Positions 34,241 through 42,476 of a DNA stretch of 50,129 nucleotides are shown here, piece by piece. Source of the stretch: an uncultured Lachnoclostridium sp. (GTDB lineage Bacteria > Bacillota > Clostridia > Lachnospirales > Lachnospiraceae); the NCBI GenBank assembly GCA_947565985.1, contig CANOID010000007.1, positions 1 through 50,129 of the forward strand, given 5' to 3'. The first letter of the stretch is position 1. Each line of letters begins with the position of its first letter. The notes under the pieces were generated by a model, which did no database searches, had not been told where the DNA came from, and saw only the letters and a list, made by a program, of their open reading frames with translations. Made by a program: the position numbers and the translations under genes.

Positions 34241-35188
34241 TTACAACTGCGCCTCTATATGTTCTGTAATATTATTAATGACATCATGTACAGAGCCACG
34301 CATCATAAAACCTGCGGAATTTTTATGTCCGCCACCACCAAAATATGTAGCAATCTTATTTACGTCTACACATTTGTTTGAACGCAGACTTACTTTGTAT
34401 TCCTGCTCTTCTGTCTCATACAGAAGTATTGCTACTTCTACACCCTTTGTAATCCTTAACTGCTCTATAATTCCAGATGTATCTTCAGTATCTGCCTCAT
34501 AAAATTCCATCATTCTCCTTGTAATAACAGCAACAACGCATTTCCCATCCATTAAAAGCATACTTGTTAAAAGAGTTCGACCTAGAAGTTGTGCCTGCAA
34601 GTATGTCCTCTGGTAAAAACATTTGTCAAGGTAATCATAGAATGGAACTCCTTTTTCTATAAGCTTTCCAGCTATTTCCATTGTCTCTTTAGACGTGCTG
34701 GAATACCTAAACACCCCTGTGTCAAATGCTATGCCCATATAAAGTGCCTCAGCTATTTTTAAGTCTATATCATCATCTGACATCAGCTTATATAAAATTT
34801 CACAGGAAGAACTTGCTGAAGCATCTATAAAATTATTCTTTGCATACCCCTTATTGCTGATATGGTGGTCAATACATACTGAATTTTTAGCACTGCGGAA
34901 AAGTTTTACAGCTTTGCCGAGCATATCTACTGAATTACTGTCAAATGTTATAACTAAGTCTGGCTGCATCTCGGGCAGTTCATTTGACACTATTTCTTTG
35001 TTCGGGTCTAAAAATGCAAATTTTTCGGGCATTTGTCCAAGGTAAACTTTTATATTTTTATCTGGGTAAAAGTTATAAAGATAGTTGTAGGCAGCTATGC
35101 ATGCACCTACGCAGTCACCATCTGGTTTCATATGTCCTGTTATAATGATGTCGTGTGCCTTTTCTGCAATATTTTTTAACTCGTCCAT
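34241..35188 (-). CDS. DHH/DHHA1 phosphoesterase (NrnA-type oligoribonuclease / pAp phosphatase)
   Basis: A 315-residue enzyme of the DHH superfamily. The metal motifs GHMKPDGDCVGAC and CIDHHIS are clear, and the DHHA1 domain ends in FGGGGHKNSAGFMM. NrnA-type members degrade short RNAs to nucleotides and dephosphorylate pAp. RBS ATGGAGG supports the ATG at 35188. It sits between rbfA and truB, the standard place in Firmicutes. A cyclic-dinucleotide-derived pGpG/pApA substrate is also possible. Confidence 0.93.
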   Translation of the reverse strand: MDELKNIAEKAHDIIITGHMKPDGDCVGACIAAYNYLYNFYPDKNIKVYLGQMPEKFAFLDPNKEIVSNELPEMQPDLVITFDSNSVDMLGKAVKLFRSAKNSVCIDHHISNKGYAKNNFIDASASSSCEILYKLMSDDDIDLKIAEALYMGIAFDTGVFRYSSTSKETMEIAGKLIEKGVPFYDYLDKCFYQRTYLQAQLLGRTLLTSMLLMDGKCVVAVITRRMMEFYEADTEDTSGIIEQLRITKGVEVAILLYETEEQEYKVSLRSNKCVDVNKIATYFGGGGHKNSAGFMMRGSVHDVINNITEHIEAQL

Positions 35189-35215
35189 AATTAACCTCCA
35201 TTCCGTTTTACTATG

Positions 35216-35245
35216 AATGGCGTAATGAAACTACATTACGCCATT
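35216..35245 (-). other. Perfect 12-bp hairpin between rbfA and nrnA-type gene
   Basis: AATGGCGTAATG (35216-35227) and CATTACGCCATT (35234-35245) are exact reverse complements with a 6-base loop. There is no T run on either side, so it is not a standard terminator. It lies in a 68-bp gap inside the operon and may be an RNA processing or stability site. Confidence 0.6.
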
Positions 35246-35256
35246 GTAATCCAGTC

Positions 35257-35646
35257 TTATTCTAGCTGATTTTCACCTGTCATGCTTTCTGTTTCTTCTT
35301 TCACTAAATCGTCTATCTTCTTTGACATATTTATACCATACTCTATTGAATCATCCATAATAAAGTTAAGTTCAGGCGTATTGCGTAGATTAAGTGATTT
35401 GGCAAGAAGAGAACGTATTGCAGGTGCAGCACTTATAAGCCCTTTGTATGTGTTCTCCTTATCTTCCTTACTTCCTAAAACACTAACAAAAATTTTTGCA
35501 AATTTTAAATCAGGAGTCACCTCTGCTGACACAACTGATGTCATCGGATGTATTCTGGGGTCCTTAATCTCCCTTGAAATAATCAGACTTATTTCACGTT
35601 GTACTTCACCATTCATACGTGAATATTTTATACTGTTCTTTTTCAT
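35257..35646 (-). CDS. rbfA: 30S ribosome-binding factor A
   Basis: A 129-residue cold-shock ribosome assembly factor that helps mature the 16S rRNA 5' end in the 30S subunit. The KH-like pattern is present: REISLIISREIKDPRI, TPDLKFAKIFVSVLG and LNLRNTPELNFIMDDSIEYG. RBS ATGGAGG precedes the start, and it follows infB by 12 bp. Confidence 0.95.
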   Translation of the reverse strand: MKKNSIKYSRMNGEVQREISLIISREIKDPRIHPMTSVVSAEVTPDLKFAKIFVSVLGSKEDKENTYKGLISAAPAIRSLLAKSLNLRNTPELNFIMDDSIEYGINMSKKIDDLVKEETESMTGENQLE

Positions 35647-35658
35647 AAAAAGCCTCCA

Positions 35659-38553
35659 TTAAGTGCGTGGTACTTCTACCATCGTATATGCTTCTACTGT
35701 ATCTTCAACTTTAATATCATTAAATCCTTCAAATACAAGACCGCATTCATATCCTGTTGCGACTTCTTTTACATCGTCCTTAAACCTTTTAAGCGAAGCT
35801 AGACCACCTTCAAATATAAGTTCACCTTCACGTGATATTCTTACTTTACAACCTCGCACAATTTTTCCATCAAGTACATATGAACCAGCAATCACACCTA
35901 CACCTGATGCTTTAAATGTTTGGCGCACTTCAAGATGACCTAATATTTTTTCCTCAAACTCAGGGTCAAGCATACCTTTCATAGCAGCTTCTATATCTTC
36001 AATCGCATTGTAAATTACTTTGTAAAGACGTACATCAACTTTTTCTCTTTCTGAAATTTCTTTCGCAGTATTGTCTGGTCTTACATTAAAACCTATTATA
36101 ATTGCATTGGAAGCACTTGCAAGTGACACATCGGATTCGTTGATTGCACCTACTGCTCCATGAATAATGCGTACAGCAACTTCATCATTGCTAAGTTTAA
36201 GCAAACTTTGTTTTACGGCTTCAACTGAGCCTTGGACATCGGCTTTTACAATAAGGTTTAATTCCTTAATATTGCCTGCCTGTATCTGTGAAAACAGACC
36301 ATCAAGTGTAAGTTTTGATTTTGTATCATCAAGAAGTTTCTCTCTGCCCTGCTCAATATAAGTCTCTGCAATATTTCTTGCCTCTTTATCATTTTCAGTT
36401 GCTAAGAATATCTCACCAGCATCTGGAACATCGTGCAAACCAAGTATTTCTACAGGAGTAGATGGAAGTGCTTCTTTTACCCTTTGTCCTTTGTCATCCA
36501 TCATCGCACGTATTTTACCATAGGCAGACCCTACTGCGATATTATCGCCCACGTGTAATGTTCCTTTCTGTACAAGTACTGTTGCTACAGGACCACGCCC
36601 TTTGTCAAGCTGTGCCTCTATAACTACGCCTCTGGCCTTGCGGTCTGGGTCTGCTTTAAGTTCAAGCACTTCTGCTGTCAGTATAATCATTTCAAGAAGG
36701 TTGTCAAGTCCTTCCTTTGTATGAGCAGATACTGGTACAAATACAGTGTCACCACCCCAGTCTTCTGCGACAAGACCATATTCTACAAGTTCCTGCTTAA
36801 CTCTTTCTATATTTGCACTAGGTTTATCAACTTTGTTAATGGCTACAATAACCTCTACTCCTGCTGCCTTAGCATGACTTATAGCCTCTACAGTCTGGGG
36901 CATTACACCATCATCGGCAGCAACTACAAGTATTGCTATATCTGTAGACTGTGCACCTCTCATACGCATTGAGGTAAATGCTTCATGCCCTGGTGTATCA
37001 AGAAACGTAATCTTTGAGCCATTAATTTCTGTTACATAAGCACCAATATGCTGTGTAATTCCACCTGCTTCACGTGAAGTTACATGTGTCTCACGAATAG
37101 CGTCAAGGAGCGAAGTCTTACCATGGTCTACGTGTCCCATAACACATACAACCGGAGGACGTTGTCTCATACGTGACTCATCTTCTTCATCCTCTTTAAG
37201 AATTTCGGCTATAAGGTCAACCTTTTCCTCCTGTTCAGCTATGCAGTTGTACTCAAGAGCAATTTCCTCCGCTTCTTCAAACTTTATCTCATGGTTAAGA
37301 GTAACCACCTGACCACGCATAAATAAGTTTTTAATAACCGTTGAAGCCTGAACTTTCATTGAATCTGCAAGCTCTTTTATAGTCATTTTTTCAGGAAGCA
37401 CTATTGTTCTGATGCCATCCTCTGGTTCAGCAGGCTTTTGAACTGGTTCAGGCTTAATAAATGCACCTTTGCGGTCTGGGTCTTTTTTCTTGCGGTTTTT
37501 TGGTTGAATGAATATATCATCATCCATATCGTCCCTGTCACGGTTTTTACCATATTTTTGCTTTGCACTTCTTGAATCTTTACTTGTACGCTGCTGGCGT
37601 GACTGCTTTACTTCTGATTTCATTGAATCCATAGAGGCTGATGCAGCACCACGATTTGCATTATTTCGGTTATCTCTGTTGCCACGACCTGTATTATAGC
37701 CATCTCTACTCTGACCTTTACCATCTCTTCTGTTATCACCACCACGGCTGTCTCTTCTGTTATCACCGCTGCGGTCGCCTTTGTTACCACTGCGGTTATC
37801 ATATCTGTTATCTTTGTCATTTCTATTATTACGTCCCTGATTAGAGCCACGGCGGTTATCTCTATTGTCCCGACTATTGCCATTTCTGTTATCATTATTA
37901 CTGTTTCTGTTATCATTTCGTCTGTCACGTCGATTATTATTATTGTTATGGTTATTGTTATGGTTATTTTTATTGTTTTGTACGTTTTGGTTCATATTAT
38001 CCCTTTTCCCACTCGCAGCTTCCTGCTTTACTTCTGTATTTTCCTTAGCAGTTTTGCCAACTTCTTGCTTTTTATCTTCCACAGCAGCCTTTTTAATATC
38101 TTTTTCTGCATTTTCAGCAGATTGTGTGGATTTTTGTTTTATTTCTTCATTTAAAACTTTAGATGTTTCTGCCTGCACATCTGTGGTTATTTCTTCTGGT
38201 TTTACAATTTTCTCTGATTTATTTGTTTCTGCCTGTTCTTGTGCATTGACAGGTTTTAACTGTTTTTTCTGGGTTACATTCTTTTCCATTTTATTTCTTT
38301 TGGCAACACTATCAGATTTTGCAGGGCGTTCCTGTTTTACAGATTTTTCCTTTACATTTTTTGGACGTTTCTGTATAACAATTTTATTACAGTTTTTAAG
38401 CAAAAAACCTATAGCATCATCTTCTATAGTGCTTTGAGCACTCTTTGCTTCAAATCCATTTTCTTGTAAAAATTTCACTACATCTTTACTTTTTAAGTCA
38501 GGAAATTTTTCCTGCATACTTCTTGCAATTTCATATATTTTCATTTTTGCCAT
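35659..38553 (-). CDS. infB: Translation initiation factor IF-2
   Basis: A 964-residue GTPase that brings initiator tRNA to the 30S subunit. It has an N-terminal IF2_N domain (about 1-55), a long charged linker, a run rich in Asn, Arg, Asp and Gly (about 185-305), a second IF2_N ([20 protein letters not shown]), the GTPase with [23 protein letters not shown] and NKVDKP, and domains II-IV. The linker is long compared with most IF2 proteins and drives compositional bias in the DNA (37650-38000). It lies 16 bp after the ylxQ-type gene. Confidence 0.97.
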   Translation of the reverse strand: MAKMKIYEIARSMQEKFPDLKSKDVVKFLQENGFEAKSAQSTIEDDAIGFLLKNCNKIVIQKRPKNVKEKSVKQERPAKSDSVAKRNKMEKNVTQKKQLKPVNAQEQAETNKSEKIVKPEEITTDVQAETSKVLNEEIKQKSTQSAENAEKDIKKAAVEDKKQEVGKTAKENTEVKQEAASGKRDNMNQNVQNNKNNHNNNHNNNNNRRDRRNDNRNSNNDNRNGNSRDNRDNRRGSNQGRNNRNDKDNRYDNRSGNKGDRSGDNRRDSRGGDNRRDGKGQSRDGYNTGRGNRDNRNNANRGAASASMDSMKSEVKQSRQQRTSKDSRSAKQKYGKNRDRDDMDDDIFIQPKNRKKKDPDRKGAFIKPEPVQKPAEPEDGIRTIVLPEKMTIKELADSMKVQASTVIKNLFMRGQVVTLNHEIKFEEAEEIALEYNCIAEQEEKVDLIAEILKEDEEDESRMRQRPPVVCVMGHVDHGKTSLLDAIRETHVTSREAGGITQHIGAYVTEINGSKITFLDTPGHEAFTSMRMRGAQSTDIAILVVAADDGVMPQTVEAISHAKAAGVEVIVAINKVDKPSANIERVKQELVEYGLVAEDWGGDTVFVPVSAHTKEGLDNLLEMIILTAEVLELKADPDRKARGVVIEAQLDKGRGPVATVLVQKGTLHVGDNIAVGSAYGKIRAMMDDKGQRVKEALPSTPVEILGLHDVPDAGEIFLATENDKEARNIAETYIEQGREKLLDDTKSKLTLDGLFSQIQAGNIKELNLIVKADVQGSVEAVKQSLLKLSNDEVAVRIIHGAVGAINESDVSLASASNAIIIGFNVRPDNTAKEISEREKVDVRLYKVIYNAIEDIEAAMKGMLDPEFEEKILGHLEVRQTFKASGVGVIAGSYVLDGKIVRGCKVRISREGELIFEGGLASLKRFKDDVKEVATGYECGLVFEGFNDIKVEDTVEAYTMVEVPRT

Positions 38554-38569
38554 ACGTTCCTATGACCTC

Positions 38570-38872
38570 CTAGTCCATTTTCTTCATAACCGCTTGTGCA
38601 AGGCCTTTATCAGTAATTGCCAGAGATGCACGGAATTCCTTACCTGTAAAACGGCCAAGTTCATCTTTTATCCCATGAATTCTTACCGGTACTTTATAAT
38701 ACTCGCACATATTTTTAAATTTCTTTTTTGTATTTTCCGAAGCATCCTCTGCCACAATAACAAGAGCAGCTCCACCTGATTTCACAACGCTTTCTGTCAT
38801 AAATTCGCCACTTGCTACTTTTCCTGCTTTCGCTGCCAGTCCAAGCATACAAAGGGCGCTGTCATTTTTCAC
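38570..38872 (-). CDS. L7Ae-family ribosomal protein-like (YlxQ)
   Basis: A 100-residue L7Ae/L30e-fold RNA-binding protein. The pattern LGLAAKAGKVASGEFMTESVVKSGGAALVIVAEDAS is typical of YlxQ, which binds kink-turn RNA. Translation seems to start at GTG (38872) after GGAGATG. It overlaps the ylxR-type gene by 11 bp. Its precise role in the nusA-infB operon is not established. Confidence 0.92.
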   Translation of the reverse strand: MKNDSALCMLGLAAKAGKVASGEFMTESVVKSGGAALVIVAEDASENTKKKFKNMCEYYKVPVRIHGIKDELGRFTGKEFRASLAITDKGLAQAVMKKMD

Positions 38873-39152
38873 TGCCCATCATCTCCTTTCCAAGCTCTTT
38901 ATACACCTCAGCAGGAATAGTGACTTTAAGAGAACGTTCTAGCGATTTACGCTTTTCTGCAATTTTCAGACACTCCACTGAATTACATATATATGCTCCC
39001 CTGCCATTTTTCTTTCCTGTAAAATCAATCTCTATTAAATCTTCTGGGGTTCTTATAATTCTTATAAGTTCTTTCTTTTCCTTGCGTTCGCCACATCCAG
39101 TACATTGGCGCATAGGAACTTTCTTTATGCGCATAGTGTTTTTAGTTCCCAT
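38862..39152 (-). CDS. YlxR-family protein (DUF448, RNA-binding)
   Basis: A 96-residue basic protein with the family signature VPMRQCTGCGERKEKKELIRIIR and later GRGAYIC; the cysteines suggest a small metal or RNA-binding fold. Members lie between nusA and infB in most Firmicutes; a nucleoid-associated or RNA-binding role has been proposed. RBS AAGGAGGTG is near-perfect. Confidence 0.93.
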   Translation of the reverse strand: MGTKNTMRIKKVPMRQCTGCGERKEKKELIRIIRTPEDLIEIDFTGKKNGRGAYICNSVECLKIAEKRKSLERSLKVTIPAEVYKELGKEMMGSEK

Positions 39153-39216
39153 ATAGACACCTCCTTCTTTAGTTATATATTAAATGAAAAATCAGTCTAG
39201 GGATAATAATACAAGA

Positions 39217-40281
39217 TTAAGATTCACATTTAATATCTATCTTATATCCTGTTAATTTTGCAGCAAGTCTTGCATTCTGCCCTTCTTTTCCTATAGCAAG
39301 TGAAAGCTGGTTTTCTGGCACAATTACACGTGCTGTCTTTTCCTCTTCATTGGTTTCGACAGAAACGACTTTGGCAGGGCTTAGTGCATTTTCAATAAGA
39401 ATATTTGGCAAATCACTCCATGTTATTATATCAATTTTTTCTCCTTTAAGCTCTTCAACGATTGCATTTACACGGCTGCCATTTATGCCAACACATGCAC
39501 CTACAGGGTCAACATCTGGATTATCCGCTGACACTGCCATCTTTGTACGTGAGCCTGCTTCTCTTGCAATGCTTTTTATTTCAACTGTACCATCTTGTAT
39601 CTCTGTTACTTCTCCTTCAAACAGCCTTTTAACAAATTCTGGGTGTGTGCGTGATACTGTAATTCTTGGTCCTTTTGGCGTGTCTTTGACTTCCACTACA
39701 TATAATTTAATATGTTCTGTAGGTTTGAAATACTCTCCCTTAACTTGTTCGCTTTCCATAAGTACCGCATCAACCTTGCCAAGATTTATACATACATTTT
39801 TACCACTATAACGCTGTACAATTCCTGTAATTACTTCTCGTTCCTTCTCCAAGTACTGTATATAGAGTACCTTTCTTTCCTCTTCACGTATTTTTTGCAC
39901 AACTACTTGTTTTGCTTTTTGTGCTGCAATACGACCAAAATTCTTAGGTGTCACTTCTATAGGTACTATGCCACCTATATCGTGTACATCATAACGCAGT
40001 ATCGCCTCTGTAATCCCTATCTGTTCTGCTTCATCTTCAACTTCATCATCATCCACAACAGTTTTTTCTGCGTATACTTTTACCTCACCAGTTTCACGGT
40101 TAATACTTACTTTTATATTTTCTGATTTGCCATACTGGTTTTTACAGGCGGCCAGAAGTGAATTTTCAACGGCTTCTAAAATAACATCTTTACTAATTTG
40201 CTTTTCCTCTTCAATCGCATTTAATGCTTCAATAAGTTCTGAACATTCATTTCTTGTAGATTTTGCCTTTCTTGCTGCCAT
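39217..40281 (-). CDS. nusA: Transcription termination/antitermination factor NusA
   Basis: A 354-residue RNA polymerase-associated factor. It has the N-terminal polymerase-binding domain, an S1 domain (about 135-200, with GIVQRYSGKNVCINLGKVDAVL), and two KH domains ending in LAIGKEGQNARLAAKLTGYKIDI. It lacks the C-terminal acidic repeats of E. coli NusA, as is normal in Firmicutes. RBS AAGGAGG; follows rimP by 28 bp. Confidence 0.97.
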   Translation of the reverse strand: MAARKAKSTRNECSELIEALNAIEEEKQISKDVILEAVENSLLAACKNQYGKSENIKVSINRETGEVKVYAEKTVVDDDEVEDEAEQIGITEAILRYDVHDIGGIVPIEVTPKNFGRIAAQKAKQVVVQKIREEERKVLYIQYLEKEREVITGIVQRYSGKNVCINLGKVDAVLMESEQVKGEYFKPTEHIKLYVVEVKDTPKGPRITVSRTHPEFVKRLFEGEVTEIQDGTVEIKSIAREAGSRTKMAVSADNPDVDPVGACVGINGSRVNAIVEELKGEKIDIITWSDLPNILIENALSPAKVVSVETNEEEKTARVIVPENQLSLAIGKEGQNARLAAKLTGYKIDIKCES

Positions 40282-40309
40282 TTTTGCCTTTCCTCCTTAT
40301 ACCTTATAT

Positions 40310-40777
40310 CTAAAAATCTATAGCCAGCCTGACTGTAGAAATTTCTGCGCGGGGTATTTCATAATCGTCTATTGTAATAGTGTCATCTGTAAAAGCTTTT
40401 AACATCCCTGTAAGCTCTTTAACTTGTTTACCAGATGGCATCTTTCTTGCCTTATAAAATTTTACATCAACATCTTTCCCTATACTGCGCCTGAAATCTT
40501 TTTCTTTTTTAAGCTGTCTTCCAAGACCTGGCGAACTTACTTCAAGAATATATGAATCAGGTATAAAATCCTCTTTGTCCATAATATCACTTAGAGTACG
40601 ATTTACCATTTCACAGTCATCAAGTGTAATTCCACCTAGTTTGTCTATATAAGCACGCAAATACCAGTTGCCAGCTTCTCTTACATATTCAACATCTACA
40701 AGCTCAAATTTATTTTCTTCCATCAGCGGTTTAAGGAGCTCTTCTGTCCGCTTTTCATATTCCTCATGTTTAGCCAC
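40310..40777 (-). CDS. rimP: Ribosome maturation factor RimP
   Basis: A 155-residue 30S assembly factor. The pattern VDVEYVREAGNWYLRAYIDKLGGITLDDCEMVNRTLSDIMD is reduced here to the features LVDVEYVREAGNWYLR and LEVSSPGLGRQLK, both typical. I chose the GTG at 40777 because it follows AGAGG with 8-bp spacing; a longer reading to 40840 would run through the leader hairpin. It is the first gene of the operon. Confidence 0.93.
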   Translation of the reverse strand: MAKHEEYEKRTEELLKPLMEENKFELVDVEYVREAGNWYLRAYIDKLGGITLDDCEMVNRTLSDIMDKEDFIPDSYILEVSSPGLGRQLKKEKDFRRSIGKDVDVKFYKARKMPSGKQVKELTGMLKAFTDDTITIDDYEIPRAEISTVRLAIDF

Positions 40778-40802
40778 ATGTATAACCTCTTTTCTTAAAT
40801 TG

Positions 40803-40858
40803 TGGTAATCACAAAACGAAAGAGTGGACTTTGCGTCCACTCTTACTAATAATTACCA
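40803..40858 (-). promoter_or_regulatory. Structured 5' leader of the rimP-nusA operon
   Basis: An inner 10-bp perfect stem (AAGAGTGGAC 40820-40829 with GTCCACTCTT 40835-40844) sits inside an outer pair TGGTAAT (40803-40809) and ATTACCA (40852-40858). It lies in the roughly 85-nt leader between the promoter and rimP. On the minus strand the inner stem is followed by TTCGTTTTG, so an attenuator is possible. Confidence 0.6.
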
Positions 40859-40870
40859 TCTTCATGTTAT

Positions 40871-40899
40871 ATTGTATCACTACTTTGTATTAAATGCAA
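40871..40899 (-). promoter_or_regulatory. Sigma-A promoter of the rimP-nusA operon
   Basis: TTGCAT (40894-40899), a 17-bp spacer and TACAAT (40871-40876) with an upstream TG on the minus strand, about 95 bp before rimP. Confidence 0.75.
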
Positions 40900-40933
40900 G
40901 TGTTTTCATAAAAAAGTAAGACAAAAAATAAAT

Positions 40934-40961
40934 CACATTTTTATTTTTTTAGCATAGTCTA
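40934..40961 (+). promoter_or_regulatory. Candidate sigma-K promoter of dpaAB
   Basis: CATAGTCTA (40953-40961) matches the sigma-K -10 consensus CATAnnnTA, and an ACA-type -35 (40934-40937) lies about 15 bp upstream. dpaAB (spoVF) is a sigma-K gene in Bacillus. It is 49 bp before dpaA. Confidence 0.5.
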
Positions 40962-41009
40962 ATCTATAGGGAAATATTATATAATTTTAATCTATTAGGA
41001 GGCAGAAAT

Positions 41010-41786
41010 ATGCATCAGTTACAGGTTATATATTCATATGGCAATGACAAAAGACAGAGATATCTTAGCAATATGCTTAAAAAACATGGTTTTACGGTGA
41101 TAGATGTACATGGTGAACCAGATGTTGATGAAAAATCTGTAACACAGGATGAAATACTTTTGCTTCCAGTTGCTGCACATGAAGAAATATTAAATGGGAT
41201 TATCCCATTTATACATTCAAAAACATATATTATAGGTGGTATGTTGCCTAGTTACCTCACTGATATTTGTAATTCTGAAAATGCAAGATTTCTAGATTAT
41301 ATGAAAATACCAGAAGTAGCTATTAAAAATGCTATCGCAACTGCTGAGGGAACTATATGCGAAGCAATAAAAGCAGGTAGCATAAATATCCAAGGCAGCA
41401 GATGCCTTATAATAGGCTATGGCAGATGTGGTTCTGTACTTGCAGATAAATTAAATAACCTAAAAGCATATGTAGATGTCTTAACTTTAGAATCTAAGGA
41501 CATTGCTAAAGCATTTGCTAATGGATATAATAAAGCATCCTATGATTTTGGCAGATATGATTTTATATTTAATACTGCTCCTGCCCTAGTTATAACACCA
41601 GAACGCATAAACACAGTAAAAAGTAACTGTATAATTATAGATATTGCTTCAAAACCTGGCGGAACAGACTTTGAGTACTGTAAAAGCAGAGGAATAACCG
41701 CAAAACACTGTCTAGGACTTCCTGCTATATATTCGCCAGAAACTTCAGCAAAAATTATATTTGATGAAATTATAAAATATATCTAA
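41010..41786 (+). CDS. dpaA: Dipicolinate synthase subunit A
   Basis: A 258-residue oxidoreductase-like subunit of dipicolinate synthase, which makes the spore-core compound dipicolinic acid from 4-hydroxy-tetrahydrodipicolinate in the mother cell. It has an N-terminal DpaA-type domain and a Rossmann fold with LIIGYGRCGSVLADKL (about 132-147), then IFNTAPA and IIDIASKPGGTDF. RBS AGGAGG supports the start. With dpaB downstream it implies that the organism makes spores or recently did. Confidence 0.93.
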   Translation: MHQLQVIYSYGNDKRQRYLSNMLKKHGFTVIDVHGEPDVDEKSVTQDEILLLPVAAHEEILNGIIPFIHSKTYIIGGMLPSYLTDICNSENARFLDYMKIPEVAIKNAIATAEGTICEAIKAGSINIQGSRCLIIGYGRCGSVLADKLNNLKAYVDVLTLESKDIAKAFANGYNKASYDFGRYDFIFNTAPALVITPERINTVKSNCIIIDIASKPGGTDFEYCKSRGITAKHCLGLPAIYSPETSAKIIFDEIIKYI

Positions 41787-41846
41787 GCTCTAGATGTTTG
41801 AACTATTAATTTTTAAATGCGTATTCTGCGCAAGATTGGAGACCAT

Positions 41847-42437
41847 ATGAATGAAGTAAAGCATAAATTAAATATTGGTTTCGGAATAACAGGTTCATTT
41901 TGCACACATGCAAAAATTAAGGAAGTAATTGCTGATATGAAAGACAATTACAATATATACCCAGTTTTTTCTAAAAATGTCTGCTCATTAGACAGTCGTT
42001 TTGGTAAAGCATCTGATTTTATTTTTGATATAGAAAATATTACTGGCAATAAAGGGATATATACGATACCCGAAGCAGAACCTATAGGACCAAAAAAACT
42101 GTTTGATGTGCTTGTTATAGCTCCGTGTACAGGTAACACGCTTGCCAAGCTAACCAACGGTATAACAGATTCCGCTGTTTTAATGGCAGCAAAAGCACAT
42201 CTTAGAAATGAACGCCCATTGATTATTTCTATTGCTACAAATGACGCAATGGGAATTAACTTCCGCAATATTGGGACACTTTTTAATACAAAAAATATTT
42301 ATTTCGTTCCATTTGGACAGGATGACTGTGTTAAAAAACACAATTCTCTTGTGGCGCATGTCAGGCTTATACCTGAAACTATAGAAAAAGCCATAGAAGG
42401 CAAACAGATACAGCCTGTCATACAATCACCATTTTAA
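41847..42437 (+). CDS. dpaB: Dipicolinate synthase subunit B (flavoprotein)
   Basis: A 196-residue flavoprotein-fold partner of DpaA, with LNIGFGITGSFCTHAK near the start and VLVIAPCTGNTLAKLTNGITDSAVLMAAKAHLR reduced to its key parts (APCTGNTLAKLTNGI) in the middle. I chose the ATG at 41847 because it follows TTGGAG; an earlier ATG at 41817 has no site. It is 60 bp after dpaA and ends at a weak terminator shared with the opposing asnB. Confidence 0.93.
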   Translation: MNEVKHKLNIGFGITGSFCTHAKIKEVIADMKDNYNIYPVFSKNVCSLDSRFGKASDFIFDIENITGNKGIYTIPEAEPIGPKKLFDVLVIAPCTGNTLAKLTNGITDSAVLMAAKAHLRNERPLIISIATNDAMGINFRNIGTLFNTKNIYFVPFGQDDCVKKHNSLVAHVRLIPETIEKAIEGKQIQPVIQSPF

Positions 42438-42476
42438 AATCAGCATGGCATACTTCACAATCTGATTTTTATTTTG
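42436..42476 (+). terminator. Probable terminator of dpaAB
   Basis: AAAATCAG (42436-42443) pairs with CTGATTTT (42462-42469), with an 18-base loop, followed by TATTTTG. It overlaps the end of the convergent asnB gene. The stem is short and AT-rich. Confidence 0.5.

Noticed and set aside
37640-37960. Repeat-like DNA resembling a CRISPR or minisatellite
   Set aside because: The short irregular repeats stay in frame with infB and encode the polar linker; there are no equal-length repeats and spacers.
37620-38440. Long open frames on both strands across the infB linker, including a 190-codon plus-strand frame
   Set aside because: They are by-products of the biased Asn/Arg/Lys codons of the IF-2 linker, encode low-complexity Leu/Phe/Cys-rich text and have no ribosome sites.
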